From NCBI RefSeq assembly GCF_008831155.1, contig NZ_WBKB01000002.1, positions 124,001-188,000 of the forward strand: a DNA stretch of 64,000 nt, in the 5' to 3' direction. Under the pieces are notes generated by a model. That model was not told the DNA's origin, made no database searches, and saw only the letters and a list, made by a program, of their open reading frames with translations. This document shows positions 38,814-46,742 of this stretch, piece by piece. Origin of the DNA: Gulosibacter chungangensis. Its GTDB lineage: Bacteria > Actinomycetota > Actinomycetes > Actinomycetales > Microbacteriaceae. A program made the translations under genes and the position numbers. The first letter of the stretch is position 1. Each line of letters begins with the position of its first letter.

Positions 38814-39119
38814 GTTGTCCTTTGAACTGAAGATGGTGCGTTTCGCGGTCTTAGCTGCGTTAAACGCGTACTCCTCCATCTTAAGGGGCACGGCCCTGCC
38901 TCGTCATAATCCGAGGTCTCACACGGCACATCACTAACAAAGAACTCCCTGAAACACCAATTCTGTGACGCGAAATTCTTCGTGTGACGTTTCATGTCCG
39001 AAGGCGTCGAGTATGACGTAACAATCCAGCAGAATTCCCTTGAGATTCCTAGGATTCTAAGGCCTAAACGATTTATGACCGCCTGAATTGGTGCTGCACC
39101 ATTCGACCGAAGGAACCTG
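38814..39119. other. Divergent intergenic region with control elements of the import/oxidation operon
   Basis: 306 bp between the DUF3043 gene and the binding-protein gene. It holds a direct repeat TGTGACG at 38964-38970 and 38983-38989 (19-bp period), a possible promoter TTGAGA at 39040 with CTAAAC at 39064 (18-bp spacer), and an inverted repeat at 39089-39101. I see no gene and no riboswitch fold. Confidence 0.5.
39089..39101 (+). promoter_or_regulatory. Inverted repeat TGGTGC-T-GCACCA, possible operator
   Basis: Perfect 6-bp arms around one base, 18 bp before the ATG of the binding-protein gene and about 20 bp after the possible -10. It overlaps the expected 5' leader, a common site for a repressor. 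The sequence does not tell which regulator would bind. Confidence 0.4.
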
Positions 39120-40715
39120 ATGACTTCACGCTCGCGCTTTCTCGCCACCCTGGCGACTGCATCCGTAGCCGCCCTTGCTCTTGCCGGGTGCGCCGGCGGT
39201 GGCGGATCCCCGACGGGCACGAGTGGCGAGCCGGTGCACGGAGGCAGCCTCGCCTTCGGAATCCCCGACGACAACGGCTGCGTTGACCCGCAACAGGTCA
39301 GCAATAACGACAACATCAATATCGCCAAGCAAACGGTCGCCAGCCTGACGGCACAAAACCCAGAAACCGGAGAAATCGAGCCCTGGCTCGCGAGTGACTG
39401 GACGGTCAGCGATGACGCGACCGAGTTCACCTTCACCCTGCGTGATGACGCCACCTTCTCGGACGGTTCCCCGATTGACGCCGAGGCAGTCAAAGCGAAC
39501 TTCGAGAAGATCGTGGAACTCGGCACGGTAGCCCCGCTCGGCTCAAGCTACCTGCTCGGGCTCGACTCGATCACGGTGGTGGACCCGAGCACCGTCACAA
39601 TTAAGTTCGCGCAGCCCTCGGCCCAGTTTTTGCAGGCAACCTCAACCCACGCACTGGGTCTGATTTCGGTCGACTCGGTAGAACTCAGCCAGGAAGAACG
39701 ATGCGCGGGTGACTACATCGGCTCGGGCCCGTTCATCCTGGAAAGCTACACCCCGAATACCGGGGCTGAACTCTCCAGTCGGGAAGATTACGCCTGGGCA
39801 CCGGCATTCTCGGAGAACCAGGGTGCTCCCTACCTGGACACACTGAGTTTCACGGTCATCCCGGAATCCTCCACGCTGACCGGCGCACTGCAGTCGAACC
39901 AGATTCAGTCTTCGGCAAACATTGCCCCGCTCGATCAGACCGTCCTATCGGACGCCGGTTACTCGCTCGACAATCGTGCGAATCCCGGCATGGTCTACAC
40001 CTGGCAGCCGAATATAGAGCACCCGGTGTCGGGTGACGAGGCCGTGCGGCAAGCGATGCTGCGAGCAATTGACCGGCAGGCAATCGCCGACCTCCTCACC
40101 GAGTTCGATCGTCCCGCAACCTCGCTGCTCTCGGACTCCACACCGAACTACAGCGACCAGTCCGACTTGCTTGCGTACAACCCCGAGGAAGCAAAACAGA
40201 TCCTCGATGACGCCGGTTGGGTTGAAGGTAGCGACGGCATTCGGGAACGCGATGGCGAAAAGCTCTCCTTCACGATCCGCTATTGGCAGCCGACCACCGA
40301 CCAGCTGCAGCTGATGCAGCAGCAGCTGCGCGAGGTGGGCATCGACATGCAGATCGAGCAGACCACAGTTGCCGACATGTTCGCGACCATGAACGATGAG
40401 GGCAACACCGGCCAGTGGTCAAACCTGACCCGTGCCGACGCGGACGTCCTCACCTCGACCTTCGGCCCGAACGCGCTGTTCAACGCCCATCGAAACAACC
40501 CGGCCACGGATGAGCACCTCGCTGCACAGGCAACGCTGCTCGACCCGGAAGAGCGCCAGGTTGAGGTTGACGCAACAGTTCGCTCGATCCTAGAAAGCGC
40601 CGACGTAATCCCGGTATTCCAGCTTTCGACCACAATCGTGTCGGCTCCGAACACCCACGGCGTCGCCTTCGACGGCTCCACCCGCATCGACTTCCAGAAT
40701 GCCTGGACGGAGTAA
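39120..40715 (+). CDS. ABC transporter substrate-binding lipoprotein (oligopeptide/nickel family)
   Basis: Extracellular solute-binding protein of family 5 (DppA/OppA type). A lipoprotein signal peptide ends in LALAGC with Cys24 as the lipidated residue. The mature domain starts GGSLAFGIPDDNGCVDPQQ, and the family pattern EPWLASDWTVSDDATEFTFTLRDDATFSDGSPIDAEAVKANFE is clear near residue 90. 531 residues. First gene of a seven-gene operon; a good GAAGGAAC site precedes the ATG. The substrate is unknown: members bind peptides, nickel, opines, glutathione and other small molecules. The monooxygenase genes downstream suggest a compound that is oxidised after uptake rather than a peptide. Confidence 0.9.
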   Translation: MTSRSRFLATLATASVAALALAGCAGGGGSPTGTSGEPVHGGSLAFGIPDDNGCVDPQQVSNNDNINIAKQTVASLTAQNPETGEIEPWLASDWTVSDDATEFTFTLRDDATFSDGSPIDAEAVKANFEKIVELGTVAPLGSSYLLGLDSITVVDPSTVTIKFAQPSAQFLQATSTHALGLISVDSVELSQEERCAGDYIGSGPFILESYTPNTGAELSSREDYAWAPAFSENQGAPYLDTLSFTVIPESSTLTGALQSNQIQSSANIAPLDQTVLSDAGYSLDNRANPGMVYTWQPNIEHPVSGDEAVRQAMLRAIDRQAIADLLTEFDRPATSLLSDSTPNYSDQSDLLAYNPEEAKQILDDAGWVEGSDGIRERDGEKLSFTIRYWQPTTDQLQLMQQQLREVGIDMQIEQTTVADMFATMNDEGNTGQWSNLTRADADVLTSTFGPNALFNAHRNNPATDEHLAAQATLLDPEERQVEVDATVRSILESADVIPVFQLSTTIVSAPNTHGVAFDGSTRIDFQNAWTE

Positions 40716-40718
40716 CGC

Positions 40719-41663
40719 TTGGGCTTATACCTACTGCGTCGAATCGGCTTCGGAATCTTCGTAATCTGGGCCGCATTTACGATCGTCTACTTCATCCTCT
40801 ACCTGCTGCCCGGCGACCCGGTCGCCGCGGCAGTGGGTGCAGGGGGAGTGGGCTCTACGGAGCTCATTGAACAAAAACGCGAAGAACTCGGGTTTAACCG
40901 GCCCTGGTATGAACAGTACTTTTCGGCGCTGTTCGGCTTGATCGTGGGCGACTTCGGGGCAACATTTGCAACCGGCGAGCCCGCCATAGACCGCGTACTC
41001 GCGGCTCTGCCCAGCACCCTGCGCCTTGCTGGCCTTGGATTCGTATTCACCATCATCATCGGCATCGGTATGGCACTTCTTGCCACGCTTCCGCGCGCGA
41101 ACTGGGTTCGACAGTTCATCGGCGGGCTTCCGCCAATCGCCGTTGCCGTGCCGTCCTTCTGGCTCGGTATCGTGCTGCTGCAGGTGTTCTCCTTCGGACT
41201 GGGCTGGTTTCCTGCCTTTGACAACCACGACTTTGCCTCGCTGGTGCTCCCGGCGTTGACCCTCGGAATTTTCACCGGCTCCTACCTCGCCCAGGTACTG
41301 ACTTCGAGCCTGCGCTCGGAAATGAGTTCGGCCTACGTTGAACAGGTTCGCGCGAAAGGTGCTAGCCGTAACTACCTTGTATTCCGTCACGCCTTCCGCA
41401 ATGCATCTCTTCCCGGACTGAACATCGCGGGCGTACTCATCGGTGGGCTGCTTGGTGGCACCGTGGTGACCGAAAAAGTCTTCTCCCGAGACGGGCTTGG
41501 CAGAGTGCTCCTCGACGCCGTATCGGCTCAGGAAATCTCAATCGTGCTGGCAGTCGTTGTCCTCGCCGCAATTGCCTTTGTCGTGATCACACTCATCGTG
41601 GACTTTTTAACCCCCCTCATCGACCGACGAATTGTAGTCCGCGCGCAGCGCGCGAGCGCCTAG
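40719..41663 (+). CDS. ABC transporter permease (DppB type)
   Basis: Inner-membrane channel subunit of the importer. It begins with LLRRIGFGIFVIWAAFTIVYFILYLLPGDPV, the typical DppB N-terminus, has six hydrophobic segments, and near residue 215 the EAA-like loop VRAKGASRNYLVFRHAFRNASLPGLNIAG that docks on the ATPase. 314 residues. The start is TTG at 40719, 3 bp after the binding-protein stop, so the two are read from one message. Confidence 0.92.
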   Translation: MGLYLLRRIGFGIFVIWAAFTIVYFILYLLPGDPVAAAVGAGGVGSTELIEQKREELGFNRPWYEQYFSALFGLIVGDFGATFATGEPAIDRVLAALPSTLRLAGLGFVFTIIIGIGMALLATLPRANWVRQFIGGLPPIAVAVPSFWLGIVLLQVFSFGLGWFPAFDNHDFASLVLPALTLGIFTGSYLAQVLTSSLRSEMSSAYVEQVRAKGASRNYLVFRHAFRNASLPGLNIAGVLIGGLLGGTVVTEKVFSRDGLGRVLLDAVSAQEISIVLAVVVLAAIAFVVITLIVDFLTPLIDRRIVVRAQRASA

Positions 41664-41675
41664 GAAGGAGCGATT

Positions 41676-42581
41676 ATGACCGAAGCAATTGTTGTCAACG
41701 CTCAGACCGAGACGCCGAACACCTCGCCGGTGAAACCACCCAGCGCGAAGGGCTTTCGCGGTCCGAATCGTTGGCGCGCCATCGGCAGCAATATCGCTTT
41801 TGGCATTGCCTGTCTGATCATCGCGGTTGTCATTGCCTGGGCAATCTGGCCGGAGTTCTTTACCAAATACGGTCCGACCGAACCGATTCCTGGTGGCCGC
41901 CTGTTGCCGCCGTCTGCGGAGCATCCCTTCGGTACCGATAATCTCAGCCAAGATGTCTATTCGCGCATGGTGTTCGGAACCTACACCTCGGTCACCGCAG
42001 CGGCTCTCGCAGTACTCGGTGGATTTCTCGCGGGAAGCCTGATTGGCCTCCTCGCCGGTTATCTGCGCGGTTGGGTGGATGAGGTACTCATGCGGATTGT
42101 GGATGTGTTGCTGTCGATCCCTTCCATCCTGCTTTCGCTCGCCATCGTGGCTTCGCTCGGCTTCGGTATCGTGAATCTCGCTATTGCCGTTGGAATTACC
42201 TCCACCGCGGCCTTTGCCCGGGTGATGCGATCCTCGGTGCTTCGAGAAGCGGAAGCGGTCTATGTGGAAGCCGCACGGATGAGCGGTGCCCGCTGGCCAG
42301 CAGTGATCGGCCGCCACGTGCTTCCGAACTCCATTACCCCGGTGCTCGCCATGGCAGCCCTGGAGTTCGGTACCGCGCTGCTGGCGATCTCAGCGCTGAG
42401 TTATCTGGGCTTCGGTGCACCGGCCGACGTCCCCGAATGGGGGTCACAGGTCTCGCTGGGCCGTGACTACATTGCCACCGCAGGCTGGCTGACCACATTC
42501 CCCGGGCTCGTGATCGTTGCCGTGGTGCTCGCCGCCAATGTTATTTCGAACCGACTGAACCGAGGAGTGCGCCGCAAATGA
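41676..42581 (+). CDS. ABC transporter permease (DppC type)
   Basis: Second channel subunit, 301 residues. A polar 30-residue N-terminus, then six membrane helices; HPFGTDNLSQDVYSRMVFGTYTS is the conserved DppC segment near residue 87, and EAARMSGARWPAVIGRHVLPNSITPVLA is the ATPase-docking EAA loop. AAGGAG lies 5 nt upstream of the ATG. The stop overlaps the next start by 4 bp. Confidence 0.93.
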   Translation: MTEAIVVNAQTETPNTSPVKPPSAKGFRGPNRWRAIGSNIAFGIACLIIAVVIAWAIWPEFFTKYGPTEPIPGGRLLPPSAEHPFGTDNLSQDVYSRMVFGTYTSVTAAALAVLGGFLAGSLIGLLAGYLRGWVDEVLMRIVDVLLSIPSILLSLAIVASLGFGIVNLAIAVGITSTAAFARVMRSSVLREAEAVYVEAARMSGARWPAVIGRHVLPNSITPVLAMAALEFGTALLAISALSYLGFGAPADVPEWGSQVSLGRDYIATAGWLTTFPGLVIVAVVLAANVISNRLNRGVRRK

Positions 42582-44218
42582 GTGAAGACACTGCACTGCC
42601 GCTGCTCGAAGTCACGGATCTCCACGTGAACTATCTGGTGCGTGGCCAAGAAGTACCCGCCGTTCGTGGTGTCGACTTGACCCTGAACGCCGGTGAAATC
42701 GTCGCCATTGTGGGGGAGTCCGGTTCGGGTAAATCCACTGTGGCGAAGGCGATATTGCACCTGCTCGCCGAGAACGGACGCGTGCGTGCCGAACGCATGA
42801 GCTACGCCGGCCAGGATCTACGCACCCTGAGCCGCCGGGAATGGCGGAAGATCCGCGGCGCCGAGATCGCGCTCGTCCCGCAGGACCCGACCCTCTCGCT
42901 GGACCCACTCATGGCGGTGGGCACGCAGGTTGCGGAGACCATACGCATCCACAAGCAGGGAACGAAGCAAGAAGCCCAAGCCCGAGCAATTGAATTGCTT
43001 GCCAATGCTGGAATCCCCGATGCCGAGCACCGTGCCAAACAACTGCCATCCGAGTTCTCCGGTGGGATGCGCCAACGCGCACTGATCGCCTCAGCCCTCG
43101 CCGGTGGCCCCAAACTGCTTGTGGCAGATGAACCGACTTCGGCTCTGGACGTCACCGTGCAGCGACAAATCCTCGATCGTCTCGAACAGCTTCGCGATGA
43201 GCTGGGCATCGCCGTGCTGCTGATCACCCACGATCTCGGCGTGGCAGCAGACCGAGCAGACCGTGTCGTTGTGATGCAGCACGGAGAAGTCGTGGAATCG
43301 GGCGTCGCGGCCACCGTGCTCGCGAACCCCGAACACGACTACACCCGCCGACTGCTTGCGGCCGCTCCCGGGCTGGGAAACACCGCGGTCACGCAGCGCA
43401 CCCCCGAGCCGCAGGCAGAAGCGAAGACCGTATTGCGTCTGACGGACCTTCGCAAGGAGTTCTCGATTCGCGGCTCCACGGAAAGCGTGGTCGCCGTAGA
43501 CGGTGTTTCCCTGACGATTCGTCAAGGCGAAACTTTTGGACTTGTCGGTGAATCCGGTTCGGGCAAATCGACCACCGCGCGTGTGGCCCTGCACCTCGAG
43601 CGCGCAACTGCGGGCACCATCGAGTTTGCTGGTGAGGATGTGACCGAGATCCGTGGCGAAGCGCTGCGGCAACTCCGGCGTCGCTTCCAACTCGTGCACC
43701 AGAGCCCCTACGCATCCCTCGACCCGCGCATGCGCATCGGCGAGATTATTCGTGAACCCCTGCGCTCATTCAAGATCGGTTCCCGAAGCGAACAACTCGC
43801 GCGGGTGACGGAGCTCCTCGACGCGGTGGCTCTTCCCAAACACTATGCCGACCGGCGTCCGGATGAACTCTCCGGCGGTCAGCGCCAGCGCGTGGCCATC
43901 GCACGGGCACTCGCCACCGGACCCGAGTGCATTGTGCTCGACGAGGCGGTCTCAGCGCTCGACGTCTCCGTGCAGGCACAGGTACTGGAACTCCTCGCGC
44001 GGCTGCAGCGAGAAACCGGGGTGGCGTACCTCTTCATTAGCCATGATCTCGGCGTAGTTCGCGAGATCTCGCATCGCGTTGGCGTGCTTCGCCGCGGTGA
44101 ACTGGTTGAGACCGGACCCACCGACTCGGTACTCGCCCGTCCCGAACATCCCTACACCCAGGCCCTCATTGAGGCGATCCCGGGTGGTCGACTTCGACCT
44201 CAGGAGAATTACTCATGA
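42578..44218 (+). CDS. ABC transporter double ATPase (DppD-DppF fusion)
   Basis: A 546-residue protein with two complete ATP-binding domains in one chain. The first has Walker A GESGSGKST near residue 47, signature SGGMRQRA and Walker B LLVADEPTS; the second has GESGSGKST near 325, LSGGQRQRV and IVLDEAVS. The Walker B of the second domain ends in EAVS instead of EPTS, but the catalytic glutamate is kept. The fusion gives the 1:1 stoichiometry of DppD and DppF in one polypeptide. Coupled to both neighbours by ATGA overlaps. Confidence 0.93.
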   Translation: MSEDTALPLLEVTDLHVNYLVRGQEVPAVRGVDLTLNAGEIVAIVGESGSGKSTVAKAILHLLAENGRVRAERMSYAGQDLRTLSRREWRKIRGAEIALVPQDPTLSLDPLMAVGTQVAETIRIHKQGTKQEAQARAIELLANAGIPDAEHRAKQLPSEFSGGMRQRALIASALAGGPKLLVADEPTSALDVTVQRQILDRLEQLRDELGIAVLLITHDLGVAADRADRVVVMQHGEVVESGVAATVLANPEHDYTRRLLAAAPGLGNTAVTQRTPEPQAEAKTVLRLTDLRKEFSIRGSTESVVAVDGVSLTIRQGETFGLVGESGSGKSTTARVALHLERATAGTIEFAGEDVTEIRGEALRQLRRRFQLVHQSPYASLDPRMRIGEIIREPLRSFKIGSRSEQLARVTELLDAVALPKHYADRRPDELSGGQRQRVAIARALATGPECIVLDEAVSALDVSVQAQVLELLARLQRETGVAYLFISHDLGVVREISHRVGVLRRGELVETGPTDSVLARPEHPYTQALIEAIPGGRLRPQENYS

Positions 44219-45423
44219 CTAAGACCGCATTTGGACTGGCACTGGGCATCGACGGAGTCGGTTGGCACCCCGCCGCCGAGCGCACGGATGCCGCATCCCG
44301 CCCCGCTGATCCCAAGTTCTGGAGCCGCATCATCGGGCAAGCGGAAAACGCGGGGTTCGACCTGGCCACGTTCGAAGACCAGTTGGAGCTTCCTGCCGGC
44401 AGCGGCCACAGTGCACGCTTCGACTCCTTCTCCCTGGCGAGTTGGCTGGCACCGCAGACGAGCCGGATCGGTCTCGTACCTGCCGCAACAACCGCGACCC
44501 AGGAGCCTTTCCACATCGCGACCGCCACGCAGACCCTGGATTTTACTTCCTCGGGCCGGGCCGGGCTGCGACTGCGAATCGGTCTCTACCCGGAAGAGCT
44601 TCGGGCAGCCGGACGTAAACCCCTGTTCAAGAGCACCGAAGAGTTCCTGCAACTTGAGCCTGCCGAGCAACAGCGGAACTATTACGAGGGCTTCGAAGAA
44701 GGGTGGGAATTCGCGCAGATCGTGCGACTGCTGTGGGACTCTTGGCAGGACGATGCTGAGATCCGCGATGTCGCAACCGGGCGCTTCCTCGACGCCGAGC
44801 GCATCCATAACCCTGACTTCCAAGGGGACTACTTCTCGGTATTTGGTGCCTCCATCACCCCGCGGTCGCCACAGGGGCAGCCGCCAGTCTTCGCACTTGC
44901 GCACCAAGAAGTCCCATATGAATTCGCATCCGCAGCCGCTGACGTCGCATTCATCACACCCTTCGATGAAGCTGACCTGATCCGTCGCCGGGAAGGCGCG
45001 GAAGCAGCCGCCAAGCGAGTGGGCCGCGAGGGGACGCCACTGCAAATATGGCCAGATATCGCTGTCTCCGTCGGTGAAGAAGGCCAGAACCGACTCGATG
45101 AACTCAACGAGGTCCTCGGCGAAGAATTCGTAACCGACACCGGAATCTTCGCTGGCACCGCTGGAGAGCTGGTTGAACTCATCGTCTCCTGGCATGAACA
45201 GGGGCTTCACGGCGCGCGACTGCGCCCACTTAGCACCAGCGCCGACCTCGCAGTGCTCGCCGATGAGGTACTCCCGAAGCTGCACAGCGCGGGCATTGCA
45301 CCTGCGGACGCCACCGCAGCTACCCTCCGAGCACGACTTGGACTTCCGATCGCCGAGAACCGCTTCGTCGGCACCGCACCATTCACCGCAGATTTCCACG
45401 CCGCCAAGGAGACCCTCGCATGA
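44215..45423 (+). CDS. LLM-class flavin-dependent oxidoreductase
   Basis: A luciferase-like TIM-barrel protein of 402 residues. The N-terminus (GLALGIDGVGWHP), a flavin-contacting strand (ARFDSFSLASWLAPQTSRIGLVPAATTATQEPFHIATATQTLDFTSSGRAGLRL) and a helix that carries WEFAQIVRLLWDSWQDDAE are typical of reduced-FMN or F420 enzymes. The second half is more divergent than in NtaA/DmoA-type proteins. It needs reduced flavin, probably FMNH2, but no typical flavin reductase gene is in the operon. ATGA overlap on both sides. The substrate is unknown; I infer it works on the compound brought in by the ABC importer. Confidence 0.85.
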   Translation: MTKTAFGLALGIDGVGWHPAAERTDAASRPADPKFWSRIIGQAENAGFDLATFEDQLELPAGSGHSARFDSFSLASWLAPQTSRIGLVPAATTATQEPFHIATATQTLDFTSSGRAGLRLRIGLYPEELRAAGRKPLFKSTEEFLQLEPAEQQRNYYEGFEEGWEFAQIVRLLWDSWQDDAEIRDVATGRFLDAERIHNPDFQGDYFSVFGASITPRSPQGQPPVFALAHQEVPYEFASAAADVAFITPFDEADLIRRREGAEAAAKRVGREGTPLQIWPDIAVSVGEEGQNRLDELNEVLGEEFVTDTGIFAGTAGELVELIVSWHEQGLHGARLRPLSTSADLAVLADEVLPKLHSAGIAPADATAATLRARLGLPIAENRFVGTAPFTADFHAAKETLA

Positions 45424-46742
45424 CTCAGCACCGTCAAATTCACTTTGCTGCGCACTTCCCAGGCGTCAACCAACAGACCGTCTGGTCACATCCAGAAGCC
45501 GGTAGCCAAATCGAATTCGAATCCTTCCGCCGGTTTGCGCAAATCGCGGAGGCCGGTTTCATGGACTATGTCTTCCTCGCGGAAGGCCTGCGACTGCGTG
45601 AACAGAAAGGGAAGCTGCACGAGCTCGATGTTGCCGGACGCCCCAACACCGTGGGCGTGCTCTCCGCACTCGCCGCGGTGACCGAACACATCGGCTTGGT
45701 CGGTACGCTGTCCGCCACGTTCAACGAGCCCGCTGACATTGCTCGACAGCTGCAAACCCTCAACGTGCTTTCGAATGGTCGCGCCGGATGGAATGTGGTG
45801 ACCACCTCGAATGAGTTCACCGGGGCGAACTTCCGACGGGGCTTCTACCTCCCCCTCGAAGAGCGCTACCCGCGGGCACAGGCCATGGTTGATGCGGCGC
45901 GCCGAATTTGGGGCACCAAACCCGGCGATCGCGAGCACCTCGTCGCAGAACACGGGGGCCTCCTCGACTTTGAAACCACCGGCACTGTCCCGAGCGCGCC
46001 GGGTGAATATCCGGTCTTCGTCCAGGCCGGGATGTCCCCGCAGGGCCGTGACTTCGCTGTCACGAACTCGGACATTATTTTCTCGCACTACGGTGGCTTC
46101 GAAGCGGCACGCGCCTTCCGCGCGGATATTTCTGAGCGCCTGGCAGCGAAGGGCCGCGCCGCCGATGACCTCAAGGTGATGCCAGCGATGACAATCGTGC
46201 TGGGTGACACCGAGGTCGAGGCAAAAGAACGCGCACTCGAGATTCGTCGCGCGCAGGTGAGTCCGCAGACCGCCATTTCTTACGTTGAGCAGGTGTGGGG
46301 ACGAGATCTGTCCGACTACGACCCGGACGGACCGCTACCCACCGTCGAACCCATCGAGGCAAAGGCCGCCGAGGGCTGGGTAAACACCTACGACGACCGC
46401 TTCGAGCGCGTCGCGAAGTGGCGCGAGCTTGCCGAACGAGAGAACCTCTCGATTCGCGATATCGCCGTTCGTGAGTACACCCGCGACGAGTTTGTGGGAA
46501 CGCCCGAACAGGTCGCGGACACACTCATCCAGGCGGTCGACGGCCGCGCTGCTGACGGATTCACGCTTGTCGGACACCTGGTCCCCGAAGGACTCAAAGA
46601 CATCGTGGAGCGCGTCATCCCAATCCTGCAGGAACGCGGCGCCTACCGCACCGAATACCCGCAGAACGCCAATTTGCGCGAGCTCATGGACACCACGGCG
46701 GCACCCCTGGAACAACTCGAACCGGCCGGAACGTCAGCATGA
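45420..46742 (+). CDS. FMN-dependent monooxygenase, NtaA/SnaA/DszA/DmoA family
   Basis: A 440-residue luciferase-like monooxygenase. IHFAAHFPGVNQQTVWSHPEAGSQIEFESF at the start, LSATFNEPADIARQLQTLNVLSNGRAGWNVVTTSNEFTGANFR and YPVFVQAGMSPQGRDFAV are the family's flavin- and substrate-site segments. Characterised relatives split nitrilotriacetate, EDTA, dibenzothiophene sulfone or dimethyl sulfide using FMNH2 and O2. It follows the other LLM gene with a 4-bp overlap, and its own stop overlaps the FAD/NAD(P) gene. Pairs of such enzymes next to a DppA-type importer suggest use of an organosulfur or amino-polycarboxylate compound as a nutrient source. Confidence 0.88.
   Translation: MTQHRQIHFAAHFPGVNQQTVWSHPEAGSQIEFESFRRFAQIAEAGFMDYVFLAEGLRLREQKGKLHELDVAGRPNTVGVLSALAAVTEHIGLVGTLSATFNEPADIARQLQTLNVLSNGRAGWNVVTTSNEFTGANFRRGFYLPLEERYPRAQAMVDAARRIWGTKPGDREHLVAEHGGLLDFETTGTVPSAPGEYPVFVQAGMSPQGRDFAVTNSDIIFSHYGGFEAARAFRADISERLAAKGRAADDLKVMPAMTIVLGDTEVEAKERALEIRRAQVSPQTAISYVEQVWGRDLSDYDPDGPLPTVEPIEAKAAEGWVNTYDDRFERVAKWRELAERENLSIRDIAVREYTRDEFVGTPEQVADTLIQAVDGRAADGFTLVGHLVPEGLKDIVERVIPILQERGAYRTEYPQNANLRELMDTTAAPLEQLEPAGTSA

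Noticed and set aside
38814-39119. SAM or other sulfur-related riboswitch before the ABC importer operon
   Set aside because: No conserved aptamer core or terminator-like stem could be found in the 306 bp.
44209-45399. Open frame of 396 codons antisense to the first LLM oxidoreductase gene
   Set aside because: No domain or start signal; the sense gene has family motifs and overlaps both neighbours as expected for an operon.
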